Source of the DNA: Diogma glabrata
Lineage: Eukaryota; Arthropoda; Insecta; Diptera; Cylindrotomidae
Reading direction: 5' to 3'
Length of the DNA: 64,000 nt
NCBI GenBank assembly: GCA_963693315.1
Contig: OY856186.1
Span: 83,645,676-83,709,675, forward strand
Shown: one piece after another, positions 31,539 through 46,500 of the stretch
Layout: every line of letters begins with the position of its first letter
Numbering within the stretch: position 1 is the first letter of the stretch
Program-made: the position numbers and the translations under genes
Notes under the pieces: model-generated
The model's database searches: none
What the model was told of the DNA's origin: nothing
What the model saw: only the letters and a program-made list of their open reading frames with translations

Positions 31539-34500
31539 CTGAAACGAAATTTTCTTATTGAAATTGTAATCATAACTGTGAAACGTTTTTAAGAAAAGTT
31601 CATACCTGACACGAACCAAAACACTACAGCCGGCCATGAAACCTTTAACGAAAAACTTAGTAAAATACAACTAATAAAAACTGACATAACACATGTCAAC
31701 GATGATGGAGAATAGTGTGAGTTCTGATATTTTGGGATCCAAATCAACAAAACGCTAATAATAAAATCTGCACTCGTTCCACAGATAATCAAAAAATTTG
31801 ATTCCATAAATATTCCAAAAATTGCTATTCCAATTCCACACATAACCAAAATAACACCACAGATAGCAAATCTCCACGTCACATTAGTTGGTATTCGTAC
31901 AATATTTTCCATAGGTCCAGCTGTTGATACTTTTACTTTTTGACGATATTCATCAACAATTGCGTCAATATCGGTTGAACTATCGGTATCAGTGTTATCT
32001 TCTTTTATTGATCCGATGCCCTCCATATCAGATTGTGTAGGTTCATTATCCGATAATATACTAGATTCAATATCGTTTTGTGGTTTGTTAGTCGCACTTT
32101 TTGGGGATGGTGGTTCACCTAATAATAACCATTCTCTTTCCACCTCTTCATCTTTTTGTTTTTTATTCACCTTTGATTTAGATTTTGGTATATTTTTAAC
32201 AATCTGGTTTACGGATTGACTAGACCTATTGAAAAACTGCAGTGTTCCTTTTAATCGTGAAACTGCCGTTGTTGATTGTGTCAAATGACCAGGATTAAGT
32301 CGACTATAAGCTAATGATGAATCACTTTGTTGGTGAACATATTTCGGTCGATATGGTGAATAAAATAAATATAGTCCTCTTAAAATAGAACCAGTTAGAA
32401 AACTTCCACCTAAAATATATGTTAGAATTTCAAGAGGACATGCAAATGCTAACATTGCACATAGACTTCCAGCTATAAAAACTGCTAGAACAGGGCTCCC
32501 ACTTTCACGATTTTCATATCCTATTTGTTTTGCTAAAATCTTCCAATCACTTGTTGTTAGTTTAACAAATAAGCTAAACATTTCAGGAAAAAGTTCGAGC
32601 AATGAACCAGAACAACCTAAAACTAATAAGCAGACTATTGCTGGTTTAACTTTTTCAAAATTTGTTGATTCAAATATCGTTAGTATTGGAACGGCAAAAT
32701 ATTCTTTGACCAACCTGTAATAATTAAAACGTTTAAATTAGTTGTGTAAAATTATAGGGTTTAGCTTAGAATAGATTATACTTACTTAAATTCAAACAAC
32801 GTTGACAAACATCCTGCTGTTAATACATTCGATAGAAAAACTACAAAAATAATTAAAAATCCGTTTAATTTTTTGTAATTTCCATTGGACGGAAACTCAC
32901 ACGGAAATGCAAATGATAAAAATGCAGCACTTGCTATTACCTAAAAAAAAGACAATGACCAAAATCAGCTGGATTTAACTAAAACGTTAATAATTTACCG
33001 ATGATAACCCAGCTGGAACTAACGATTTACTCCAAGAATCCGAAGTTCCTCGTAACCATGTCGTTATGGATAAAATGCCAGATACTCCCAATACACCAGC
33101 AACCATTAAGAAACTAAAAATTTTTGTATTTTCTAGACCTAACATAAACATTCCAGTTACTAAAAATATTACAGCCACACCTAATACATCGGGCCATGGC
33201 TCATTTGTAGGAGAATTACGTCCTGAAATTATAAAACATTTAAAATATTCAGTTTCCAATTTTAAATGTTTATGCTGTTTTTACCTAGTAAGTTTATACG
33301 AGCTGATCCTCCTGTCATTGCATCTAAACATGTACTTAGCGTTCTTGCTAGAATACCACAGGCTGATAAAAGTGATAAGATATCCATCCACATAGCCAAA
33401 AATAAGCATAAAAAATCAAATCGATGTGTTGTGCGTAGATATGGAATTTGAATATTTTTTAAGCCTGATTTACAGATACCTGAAAAGGAACAAAACATAT
33501 TTTATTTTAAGCAATTTTGAAATTGATATATGTAATGTGATGTGAGGTTGTTCACTAATAAAACTAGTGCCTACGATTTCGTGTTAAATGGAACATTATT
33601 TTTATGTAAATAACAATTTAAGGGATCATAGTGATAGGGTATTTTTTTTGTAGAGTTTGAATAAAAAATATTCTATTAATAATAAATGATTGATTTTTGA
33701 GGGACTTTATTGTTATGATTTGATTAAGTTGAACGGTTTGTGTTAATGATATTTCTCTGTCTGTTTCATTTGATGATTTTTTTATACGGCGGATCTACAA
33801 TGTATGGTAATGTTTTTTTTAAATGAGACGGAAACGCAATGACAGATGAATAGAAAGCCTTTTTAAAAATAAAAAGTCGTTGTATAAAAACGATTTCAAT
33901 TATAATTTAGTTAAGTTTTAATTTTCAACAAGTTAATATTGATATGTAAAATTAAGTTCTTGTTTGGTATCGGAACAGATACTTACATAAATTTTGCATT
34001 TGATTTTTTTTTTTCATAAATTTTGATAAAAAATATTATTAGCTATAAATGATAGTATTATTTGGTTTAAAATCAAAACTAAATATATATTTTGTGAAAA
34101 CTATTGTTAAATTGGCTGTTGTAAATAAATATTTAATTAAAATAAAATAGAAAATAAAAATATTGAAAATATGTTTATGATTGATAAGTTTTTTTGTTCT
34201 GAAAATCAACAAGTTTCAAGATGTGTTGATTTTTTTTGTAATTGTTAAAACCCCGGTATAAACAGAAACCTGTTTATAACACCTTATTTCACTATGTTAG
34301 ATTCTGGTTTAACACGTACTATCCCTAGGATCGCCCAGAATGGAACTCTGTCAAATAGTTCTATTTCAATCGGTGTATCTAGATAACTGATACTCTCCGA
34401 CTTAACATAGTAGGAGAGTCATATTAGATTTTTACTTCCGAAAAAATTCTCTGACCGATGATTTTTTTGTTACGTGTTAAAAAGTGTGTGAGAAATATAT

Positions 34501-37500
34501 CTATATCATATATATACTGTCGGATGATTGTTTTTGTTTAATAAAAACACTCACAAGCCTTAGATCAAAACAATTATGTTATTTATATTCTTACTTCTAT
34601 ATATTTCGAGGGTTGTTTGCCCTCCTCTTCAGTGGTCTATAAAAAATTATTTCTTTGATGTACAATCCGTAATTAACTAATTATACTACTACTTACTATT
34701 ATGTTTATGACATTTAACTGGTTCTAATATTTTACATAACTGAATTCGTGCATGAAAAGACACCATATATATATTAAAATTAACATTGAACGAATTAAAA
34801 TAATTAATGCTACACAGTTTTAAAATAATTTTTCTAACATTGATTAATTTTTAAATAATTTTAAATAAACTTTAAATAAATGAATAAATATTATGTGGAA
34901 TGTCATTCCCTCCAATTTAATGAACGTAATTTCTGATTTGCTTATCTGTTTTTTATGTATAAAATGTTGTGTTGTATGAGTTGATGTTTTATTGTGATCT
35001 CGAAATCGATTGTAATTTGGTTAATTAACTTATATTAAGCTATCAATTGTTTGTTCAATTATTTTAAATTATATCGTTGGTTGGGATCAAGGCTGTGTAA
35101 TTATATTTTATATTATATCATTGGTTGGGATCCAGGCTGTATGAATTATAATTTCTTCCCTATGTGTCTACATATGTGCGTGTATGATGGGTGGAGTGAG
35201 TCAATGTCTGATTTTAGATTTATTGATTTATTCCTATTTATGTGTATTGCTAATGATTCCAATGTAAGCCGCTTTTTCCAATTTTCCTCCTTAGTTATAA
35301 TTAAGGTGTTGTCATAATCCAATTTGTGTCCTAGCTCTTTCGTATGTTTGTATGCTGCTGTGTTGTTTGTTCTTATTGTGTTAGTTTTTACATCGTTCTT
35401 GTGTTGTTTGATTCTGTTACCAAGTTTCTGTCCTGTCTGTCCAAAATATCTGCCATCACAGTCTTTACAATCAAATACATATATCACGCCATACTGGTCC
35501 ATAGTTTTTGCTTTTTCATAATTTGTTGCAATGATTTTGTTGATCGTCCTGCTGGGTTTATGCGCTATTTTGATTTTTCCGTCATTATGTGTGAATAACC
35601 TAGTTAAGTTTTCTGATAATTGCTTGGAGTATGTTAAACTTTTATATTTGATGTTTTGTGTTGTGGGATTGCTATTGGTGGTCCTCATGTTTTCATATTT
35701 TTGTATCATTCTTTTGGTGGTTTTGTTTAGATATCCATTCATGCGAAGTATCTTATATATTTTTTCAATGATTTCTTTTTTATATTGGTTGGACGTTACA
35801 GATAGCATGCGATGAATTGTGCCATATGCCATGTTGTTTTTCTGGTTGTTCGGGTGTTCGGAATGAAAGTGAAGTAATCTGTTTTTCGCAGTCGTTTTTT
35901 GGTAATGTTTAGTTACTACCTGTCCATCTTGGTTTCTTATTATTAACATGTCGAGGTAAGCAATTTCGTTCATGTTTTCAACTTCGTAGGTTAATTTTAT
36001 ATCTTCATGTTGTGTGTTTAGGAAATTATAAAAATTCTCTATTTCTTCTCTTGGTATTATAGCCAACATGTCATCTACATATTTTATCATAAGAGTTGGA
36101 CTAAAACCTGCTTCGTTTATTGCATTGTTGAGTATGTCAGTGATAACAAAATCAGCTAGTATTCCTGAAACTGCCCCTCCTATTGTTAATCCATTGTTTT
36201 GTCCATAATATTTCTGTTGGAACATTAAATAGTTGCCCTCATTTATACATAGTGTTATCATTTCGTTAAAGATATTGCGTGGTATAGTTGTGACTTTTTG
36301 TATATCAACCCATCTCCTTTCAACCGCTTTCCGAACTAATGCAATTGGTATCTTTTCGTACATCGCTACAACGTCAAACGAAACCATTATGTCATTTGTT
36401 GGTATGTTGATGGTATCTAGTGTTTCTTTTAGCTTGAATGCATTATTAATGTTGTATATGTTTTCCGGTATCGCTTTTGTTAAGATTTTATTGAGATACT
36501 TTGCCATGTTGTATGTTGGACTGTCTTGTGAATTTATGATTATCCTTGTTCCTGGTTTATGTATTTTTGGTGTGGCTCGTAGTCTCGGTGCTTTGGCTGT
36601 ATAGGTTAACAATTATTTCTTTATTTTGTTGTCAATATGTCCTTGTTTTCTTAGGTTTGCAACTAAACTATTGTTTTTGTTTTGTATTAGCATTGTTGGA
36701 TCTTTTGTTAATTTCCGGTAATTGTTGTTATCTTCAAAATGGTTGAGTAGCATGTTGTTGTATGCGATTGTGTCCATAGCTATTGTGACGTGGCCTTTAT
36801 CTGCAGAAGTTATAGTTATTTCGGGGTGATTCTTTAGAAAAACCTTTGTGGAATGGTATGCATTGTGTATTACTTTTTTTTGACGATTCATGTATCTATT
36901 TTTGTACATGTGATTCGATATAATATTGGTCGCTTTGCCTCTGATGACATTGCGGTTCTCTGGTGGTTCCATGGTCATAATTATGTCTTCTACATCTGTG
37001 ATTATTCTGCTTATTGGTATTTCTTTATTTGATTGTGTTATTGCAAATTACGGACCTAGGGCCAGAATCATTTGCACTTCATCCGGTATATGTATATCAG
37101 TCAAAATTTTTAGCCATTCTTTGTTATACGTTAGTCTGGGTGTTTGTGACAGTGTTAGTCTCTCAAATTTGTTGTTTAACTTATCCACTGCTTGTTGGTG
37201 GCTGTTTACTCTCGGGCTTCTAATATTATGTATAAATCTGTTAATGACATTTTGTGGGGCCAAACGATACATTTTAGTGTGTATGTGTTTTGATTTTATC
37301 ATTAAACAATTGATTGTCTTAATTATGTTCATTATTTCCATGTTTAATATCTTTTTGTTAGTTATTTCTATTAATTTTTTTGTCTTCCATCTAAGCATCT
37401 GGTTAGTGTTGTTGTTCATTAAATTCTTGGTTCTGTCCTGTATAAAAGTTGGGATGATTCTCTCTTTGCGGCATTTTAGTAAAAAAAATTTTGTTCTATT

Positions 37501-40500
37501 ATTTCTATTTATTGAATTATGGTTGTTATGGTATCTTTTGCATGTCTTCCTGCATGTTATGCCGTATTCTTGTTCCAATTCACTGTAGAAATTTACTAAC
37601 ATGTTAGTTGACTATTTTATGCTTCAGTCAAATTATGTGTATAGTTGTTGTTTATGATAATGTTAGGTACCATAAAACTGATCTAATGATGTATTATATA
37701 TACTGTAAATAAATAAAAACACTCACAAGCCTTAGATCAAAACAATTATGTTATTTATATTCTTACTTACATATATTTCGAGGGTTGTTTGCCCTCCTCT
37801 TCAGTGGTCTATAAAAAATTATTTCTTTGATGTACAATCCGTAATTAACTAATCTATCACTAATATCTATATCAATTTGCGTTTTCGTGAAAAAAAGGTG
37901 CTTTTTTAATTTAACTATTTACCCCTTATCGGGGGTGAAAAATGTTTCATTCAAAATAAGTCAAGAAATAGATAGATTGACTAATTCTAAGCATTTTTTG
38001 TTATCGAATATTTTCTCTGAAAGTTAATACTTTTCGACTTATTAGCGAGTGAAAATGTCGATTTTTCAATCAAAACCACGTTTTCAGACGGTTTTTCATG
38101 AGTTACTCAAAAAGTAAGTATATCATATCGAAACAAAAATGATTAAAAAAATATAGCTTAAAAAATTATGAATATGGTGTCTGTAGACCCATAGCAATCT
38201 TTATTATTTGAGATACAACGATAGTCGATAATGGAAGAGCTTAATAATTGTCAAAGGTCTGCAAAGTCATTGATCGAAAGACCAAGTTGTTTTGCGTTAT
38301 CTACAAGGAAAAAATGGTCGGTGATTATATTTACCAACGGAACGTTCAACGGCTTGGTATCAGTTATGCTGGTAGCGATTATAAATTAATTCTTTAAGAG
38401 CGACAAGCAACCAGCCTTATGCTTATGTGGCTGGTAAAAAATCCAGTTTACCTAAAAATGTGATGTGCCCTGTTACCCCTAAAGTCACTATGACAAGGTC
38501 CCAATATGATTATATGAAATTTGAGCATCCTTTGAAGATGGGCGAAATTTTATTTCAAAGCAGTTTGACTCATCACATAAAATTTGACATCTATCGCACT
38601 TATTCTTCAACTATACCGTACCGAGCCGTGATTTACCGTAACCACTTGTGCTGGATGTATGCTGAGGTTGTCTGTAAGACTGCGCGCCTAGATATTTTAA
38701 ACTCCAACTAGCAACAGTCATGTGGATACGAGAATGAACGTCCCCCAATCCAGCACAGATTAACCAATATGTACGCATTTGAGACAGAACAATGGAACAA
38801 GAAACAAAACCAAAGCCAAGACTAAAACCAAAACTCGTTCTTATAACTAGTAGGAAAAATGTGAAGCCATTACGTTAAATCTTGGTGAGCAAGAAAGTAT
38901 CTCACAGCTATCAAATATTTGGGAATAATGATATATGCTGGATTTTTGTTAAAAGAATAATTAAAAATAGTTGAAGTCGAATGGTGCTGGCAAGAGTAGT
39001 ACTATCGATTGTGTTGTATCGAGCGATTTGGGCCGAAGTAAAAAATTCCAATTTTAAATTACTGGAATTTCAGTTGTACAGGCGGCATCGGTATACCGAC
39101 TTATCGCATTGCAAATAACTTGTACTTTTAAGGGATGATAACGATTGATATATTAAACAAGGAGTGTCAAAAAATATACATGGGTAAAGGTATAATTACA
39201 GGAGCAGAAAATCATAAGCATACGTGGGTGGATTATTTTCCTAATTGGTAACACAAATAGGAGTATGTAGTTTGAAAAAGGACTGTGAACGTTTAGATTG
39301 ATTTTGGATGTAGTAAATTTCCCAAACAGGAAGCATGAAGAGGAACATTACTATACCAATCAGTTTCTGACGGGATAGGGATCTTCTTTTCTTTATAGGT
39401 TTAAATTTAAGTACTTTTCAAACTGTCAAACTTGCATAACAGAACAAGAAATAAAAGAAAGATGGTTCTATTGTCCAAAAGATGGTTCTATTGTCCAAGT
39501 TATGAACAAGAGAGGAAATAAATGGTCGAGGTTCTACAAAAACATTTCGGTTCTGGGAGTGAATTGTATTTAATGCACAAAACAAAAACGATGTGTAAGG
39601 GAGAAAGTCAGTTACACACTAAGGTAATTAAGAAACCGAACAAAAACTGAAGGGTATAATCAATGGAGTTACCATTGTGGCTTTACTTTGCCCATGAATT
39701 AATGCTGGACGATAGTTCCTTGATAAGATGAAGAAAAGGGGGTGTTGGGTTTAGGTAAGTAGGCATTATAATCGCAAGTCGAAAGACAATAAAGGGATTC
39801 CTATCTTTTTTTTATGAGTGCCCCTTCCCTACTTCTTTAAATAAAACATTTATATCGTAAGGTACAATAAACAAGCTTCAGCGCGGCATCATCCACTCTA
39901 TAATGGAGGTTTTTGCTTTTCTCTGGATTTATTTGGAAGACACGCAATTTTTAGAGACCTATTAAACATAGTAGAAAGGTTTTCTACTAATACTGCTCGG
40001 GAGTCTGTTGGGTTTCAATCCTGTTTGAGATAATGTTGCATTAAAAACTTCCCTTTCGTGCTAAGAATTCAACTTTGTGCTGTTCTTTAAGGTTGACAAA
40101 CTGGATAGCTATAGAAAACTATAGTTGACAGTGGTCTGAAAAAGCCATTTGCCACATATAATGATTCAGAAACAAAAGCCATGTCTGTCACTTCTTATCA
40201 ATTTCTGGTAACGGAATTTGAGTTGTAACCATTACAATACAGTAAAAATTATTGATTAACCGAAAATTAAACATTGACTTTGCCCTTTCCTTGGTTTTGG
40301 TGTCTGAGCTTCCCCAAATAACATGATGGACGTTGACATCCATGAATTTAATCAATTTTGTATGAGTCCGTGTTCGTAGAAGACAGCAATTTTAAGGCAG
40401 TTGTTCCTTGATAATCATGCGCCAAATATGATAATTCAAAGGAAACCAAATTTTGGTAGATTTTTATGCTGAAAGAAATCATGTCCTTGCCGCTATAGTT

Positions 40501-43500
40501 GGACAATGAGAATATACTTAAGTTATTTTTTGCTAAAATACAAGCTCTTACCTTACCATTGCTTTTCACGAGGAATAATGTTAAGTGATACTCACAGTTT
40601 TTGACCTGTGCTTGAAATTCGGGTTACAATTATCGCCGAATTGATTTGTAGGTTTGGTATTGAAGCGTATAACGTACTACAGCTAGTTTTTGTGCACTGT
40701 TTGAGCTGATAAAAAATGCCTCAGGCAACATCCACTTTGGAAAAGGCTGCGTTGAAGAAGGTTTAGCTTTTTTAACGTTAAAAAATTGTTGCTACACCTC
40801 TACCAAAGGTAGTTGAGGAGTATGGTGTGGAAGTCGTAGTAAATCTATCTATAAGATTTGGAAATGTTAAGCAAGCAATTTCTTGTTAAACACTGAAAGA
40901 AAAAATTCGGTTACTACAACCTTTTTTGTGCCAACCCAATTTTTCCTGTCACAATAACCTCAAATTCGGTTGTCTTATCTTCAAAAACAAACTGTTCTAA
41001 CCGAATGATACATTTTTTCTTTCAATTTAGTAATTTCAAGGACACTCTAGATCTGAAGATTCTGCTAGGATTTTCATTCGTGATTCGAGTTCTTAGTCTA
41101 TTGGGGATTTGAAATCTTTTGACCACGTGTAGGAGTAGATGACCATTTTATAGAGAATAATTAACCGCTGGTGCGATTCACTCAAACCAGGTTATGTTTT
41201 AGTGGATAATGACTTCTCAGTTTCATCCTCCACAAAATTGTTTGTGCTTAGTGTTGATGCTAGGGACTTTTATGAATAACAACAACTAAAGATTTGATCA
41301 AGTGCTTTTAAAAAGGTTTTGACAGTTTCACCCGAAAATTGCATTATTTTCTGTTTATTTGAAACGTTGAAATTTTCAATTTTGGTATCTGACGAAGAAG
41401 AACTTCAAGAAGTTCTTAATCCGTTTTTAATAATTCTGTTAAAATTTGCACACAAAGTGTGAGACGAACATTGTTAACAGTAACATTAAAAGCAGCGGGA
41501 CGTTGTAGGGGTTCACTTTCTCTACAGATCGTAAAGAACGAAGTGTCAAAAACAACCATTACTGCAAAAGACAGCAAGAGCTCTTACACTAGGCATCTAA
41601 AACCTTTTTATTGGCAGAATGTGTTCTATATGGGAACGTAGACTGTCAACAAGTGTCCTTTACCTGTATTGATTTCAACAATTTACTTTATTCATTTGAA
41701 GACTTAATTTAATCGATTTAGTTTTATATAAGTGACCAGTGCACAGTTTTTTTACAACTTATCAGCTATTTTAGTTGACGTAGATGGTATGCGAACCTGA
41801 GTCCTTCGAATTTATAGTCCAGCGTACTACAACTAGGTTAACACTCGGCTTATGAGGCGTAAAATGGAAGACCAGCTTATTGCAAAGGGTTAACCTCTAG
41901 ATAACTAGATTGTCACTTGAGCATGTTCCAGAACCATAAAAGAAAGCAAAGGTGAAATTAATTCCAAAACTTGGAATCTAAGATTTGAAAATTACTGTCT
42001 GTGTCTTTTTAGATATTGGAGTCAACATGGGTATCGAAAATCCGAAATTTTACGTCCACGCAGTGCTACCTGGGTAACGCTAACAGAACTAGGTTGGTGT
42101 AGTTGAGAGGGGCAGAGTAAATACTGCTTATACTCAATGATTCTGTCCCATGGCTAGTCATTGGCGCCATAAAACCAGTGCAACTCAAGCGTCTGTTCTC
42201 CATGTTAGGGGCGGCTTGCAGTGGGTGTTTGTCTTGGATCAAGCGGTTCGCTATATAAACATGTAAAAAGGTTGTTTCTGGTGACTTTAAGATGCAGAAC
42301 GAAACCATTCACGAAAATTTGGGTTAGGCGAAGAGCTAACACCCCATTACCGTAAAAAAATTATTGTCATGAATTCTGTACACAGGCCTCGGAATATCTC
42401 GGATTCATTATTGGAACGACCTCAGAAACTGTACTCGGACTACGATTTAAAAATTAGAACCTGGAATGTGCTAAGCCTTAGAAGTCCAGGAGATCTTCTA
42501 AAACTCACAGAACAAGTCGATAGCTACACACTGGATATAGTGGCATTACAAGAACTAAGATGGCCAGGTAGTGGAATCCATGAAACAGCGAAAGGATACA
42601 CTCTTTATTATTGCGGTCATCAAAACGGAAGAGAATTTGGAGTTGGCTTTCTTATACACCGTCGCGTGAATCAGCATGTTATCGACTTCTGCCCAATTAA
42701 TTTGCGGTCATGCACACTGAGAATCCGCACGCAAACATTCAATGTAACGATCGTCAATGTTCATGCACCTACTGAAGATAAATCAAATGATATTGAAGAC
42801 CTGTCCTTCCTAGAACTCGAAGAAGTCATCAATAACATCCCGCGGCACGATATAAAAATTGTGGTAGGTGACTATAATGCTCAAATTGGTAGGATTGCAG
42901 AACTTAAAACACATATCGGCCCTAACAGCTTGCATCATAACAGCAACAATAACGGTTTTTGCACAGCTGAGCTGGCTATGATGTATGTTCTAGTAATTTC
43001 CAGCATTTTCTTCCCTCACAAGAGAATTCACAAGGCAACGTGGAAATCAAATGACGGAAGAACGGAAAATCAAACCGCTCACGTCATGATCTTTAAGAGA
43101 CACTCTACATGTATAACTGACGCTCGATTAACAGAGGTGCTGATATGGACACCGATCATATACTTGTGATCTTTACAAGTGCAAATTATCATCTACATTT
43201 AACAGACAAGCAAAAAAGACCGTGCGCTGGAATGTCGAAGCATTTAAACATCCTACAATCGGAAAACGACCACCGAAATCACACAACGAATGGTTTGACG
43301 ATGAATGCCGCCAATCCGTTGAGCATAAACAAAAACTGCGAGAAAAATGGTTAGCAAGGAACACCCGAAGTTCCCAAGCTGATTATCTATGCGCCAGGAA
43401 AGCCTCAGCAAAACTTCTACGTAAAAAGAAACGCGAACACATGAAGAGCTGCGTCGAAAACATCGACTAAAATGCGGCCAACGGAAATTCAGAGTGCTTT

Positions 43501-46500
43501 TCCAATTCAGAGTGCTTTTCCAATGCACGGAATCTGACAAAAGATTTCCACCCAAGATCTACAGCCATCAAAAATGAAAATAATGAGCTTACAACAAGTG
43601 AACGTGATGTGCTGGCAGTGTGACGATCCCACTTTCAAGACCTACTGAATAGGACGAATGAAGTTCATCCTATTCGAGCAATTGCTCCATCAACTGAGAA
43701 GATTTTTGTCCCTTACCCAGCAATAGAAGAAGTAAAAGCTGCCATTAAGATACTGAAAAATGGCAAATCACCAGGTTTCGATGGAATTCCCGCAGAACTT
43801 TTGAAAAATGGAGGAGCAGCTCTGGTCTCACGTATATATGATCTGATTCTTGCAATCTGGGACCAAGAAGAACTACCTGCTGAATGGAAAACAGCTCTCA
43901 TTGTTCCGCTACATAAGAAAGGTGACCGTCTAAAGTGTGCGAATTGTAGTGGCACCGCACTGTTGATCACTGCAGATAAAATACTAACTAATGTCGTACT
44001 TGCTCAACTCATTTCGTTCGCCGGATCTATCATCGGTGGCTATCAGTGTGGTTTTCGTCCCAACCGCTCAACCACAGATCAATGTTTTACCTTAAGGATG
44101 ATTCTGGAAAAATGTTGGGAGTACAACATCAGCATGCACCAGATCTACGTTGATTTCAAGCAAGCATATGATAGTATCATCCACGAAAACCTTTGGTCTG
44201 CACTCATATGTCTTGATATCCCAGAGAAACTTGTTTCTCTGTGCAAACTCACAACATCGGGATCAAATTGTAGAATAGTAATCGAAGGGTCAGTTTCTGA
44301 TCCTTTCGATATAACATCAGGTGTTCGACAAGGTGATGCACTCGCGCCCGTACTATTTAATTTGGCACGCGATAAGAAAAAGCCGAATTGAGACACATAA
44401 CTGCATATATAACAAATCTAGTCAAGTTCTTGGCTACGCAGACGATATTGTGCTTTTCGGACGTAGAACAAGCGATATCAAGGATAGACTCTCTCAACTT
44501 GAAAGAAATGCTAAACGACTTGGATTATGCATCAACATCGGCAAAACTAAAGTGTTAACAACATCTAAGAACATACCTCCCGGAAATCTGGATACTGGCG
44601 ACTATGAAGTGGAACGCGTGGAACGCGTGGAACGCGTGGAAAACTTCAAATACCTCGGGTCTGTAATAACAACTTCAAATAACATGCAGGCAGATATCAA
44701 AGCCCGACAGAGTTTGCTACGCATACTCAAAACTTCTGCGATCAAAACATCTTTCGCGGTCATGTAAACTCATCCTTTACAAAGCATTAATCCGACCTAT
44801 GCTTACATTTGGAAGTAAAGGCTGGACACTGACTTCCTCCGAATTTTATCAACTTTCGAGAGGAAAGCATACAAACAATTTATCGTCCATGCAAAGTTGC
44901 TGAAAATCAGTATAGAATCCGAATGAATCATGAAATCAACAGCTTCTTGGAGGCTGCGATGTAATCGGATTCATTAAATCCAATCAGATTAGATGGTTTG
45001 GTCCTGTAGAAAGGGCTCCATCGGATAGAATTATAAAAAACAGCGTTCCAACAACAACCAGCTGCTGTTCGTCGAAGAAGAAGACCTAGACAACGCTGGC
45101 GTGATGACATCATCCAAGACCTTCGTGATATAGGATATCGAAACTGGGGTCAACTGGTCATGGAGATGATTGGAAGCTGATTGCACAGACGGCAAAATCC
45201 CTCCATGGGATGTAAACGCCAGAGAGAGAGAGAGAGAGTGAGAGAGTCAACATGGCTTAAACCATTATTCACGCGGTCTTCGAAAACAACACAATTGGTT
45301 GTATATATGGGGTTATGAGAGCTAGAATAACAAAAACCTAGACAGGTAGACACATGGTAACACACATCTGTAACAACTGTAACAAAAATTACCTATTTGT
45401 TTTTGCAACGGTAATATTTATTTTAGAAGGGATAATTTTTTATAAGATTGTTCAACAATCTCATATTTGTTTTGTGCAACGATAATTTTTGTATGATATT
45501 ATTCAATAATCGCTTATTTCGGTGCAACGACTTTTTTAATGCAATTTTTAGTGACAATAATTTTGGTGCAACAATTTTTTAAGCTATTTTTCCACAATTG
45601 TCTATGTATTTAGTTGACAATGGAGTAATTCTAATACAAACACCAATAATTATTTAAATCATTTACAACATCATCGGTGCAGCATTCCTCGCAACATTTA
45701 GTAATAATAATTTAGTCATTAATATGAGTGGTTAAATTTATTTAGTATGGCAGGTTGGATCTGGCAGGAATCATGTGGTGATAGTCATAGTTGATGTAAT
45801 CGTGGTGATGGCCTATGTCCTTCAATAATTTTTTCGTCATCAGAGTCTACTTTGCTTTCTACCTTTGTTTCTATTTATTCAAAACCAATCGCGTGCATCC
45901 AGAATTTGTAAAAGGTGAAAGATAAAATTAACGAATCCACGCACTGAAGTTAGTCGGAATAAACTCAAGGCGCACATCCTCATGTCGTTCGGATTGCTTG
46001 TAATTGAATGTACAAGAAAAATTGATCAGTTTTCTAGTGCTATCGAAGAAAGTATTGAAATTTGTAAAACTAGTAAATCAGCAATAAAGAGAAGGATAGA
46101 TGTTGTTAATTGGTTGGAGTTTCATGACAATATTCAACCTTTTTGTAATTGTTAAATATGTGGTCTTACAATGGAACGAAATAAGCAAAAATGTATTGTT
46201 AAGATATTCAGTCTAGTTAAACCCTACATGTCTGCTTGAACAAAAACAGAACAGTGTACAAGTTTTAGAATTTAATTTAATTTTAGATCTAAACAATGAA
46301 ATCTAAACTTAGAAATAAACAATGATTTGTAAACCAACATTGGACAGTTCACTAAGCTTTAAACATTTTCAGCACATTTTTATTCTACAAATACAATCAA
46401 ACTAGAACTACCATCAATATTTGTTTCAAGTATCAAGACAAATTAACATGCAAATCATTTTCTATATATACATCTAATTATATGTTCATGAAAACCAATA

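Larger units (their letters stand above)
34510..37853 (-). mobile_element. Penelope-like element with flanking direct repeats
   Basis: A minus-strand RT plus GIY-YIG endonuclease ORF is flanked by direct repeats 34540-34681 and 37712-37853 (142 bp, about two differences; a TATATACTGT just outside both suggests the repeats were slightly longer). Penelope-like elements typically have such repeats and this RT/GIY-YIG architecture. It lies in the intron of the transporter in the same orientation. Confidence 0.85.
42056..45246 (+). mobile_element. LINE copy B (same family as copy A), nearly full length but frameshifted
   Basis: Runs from a non-coding 5' part (42056-42368, matching 5288-5605) through endonuclease, linker and RT to an AG-repeat tail at 45221-45246. 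Coding pieces are listed separately. It lies in the transporter intron, antisense to the gene. Confidence 0.82.

Noticed and set aside
36233..37588. Plus-strand frames of hydrophobic residues opposite the Penelope ORF
   Set aside because: Antisense shadows of an A-rich coding strand; apparent membrane segments are a composition effect.
38427..38711. 94-codon frame in the transporter intron
   Set aside because: No ATG start, no motif, no splice partner; kept only as a note in the gap entry.
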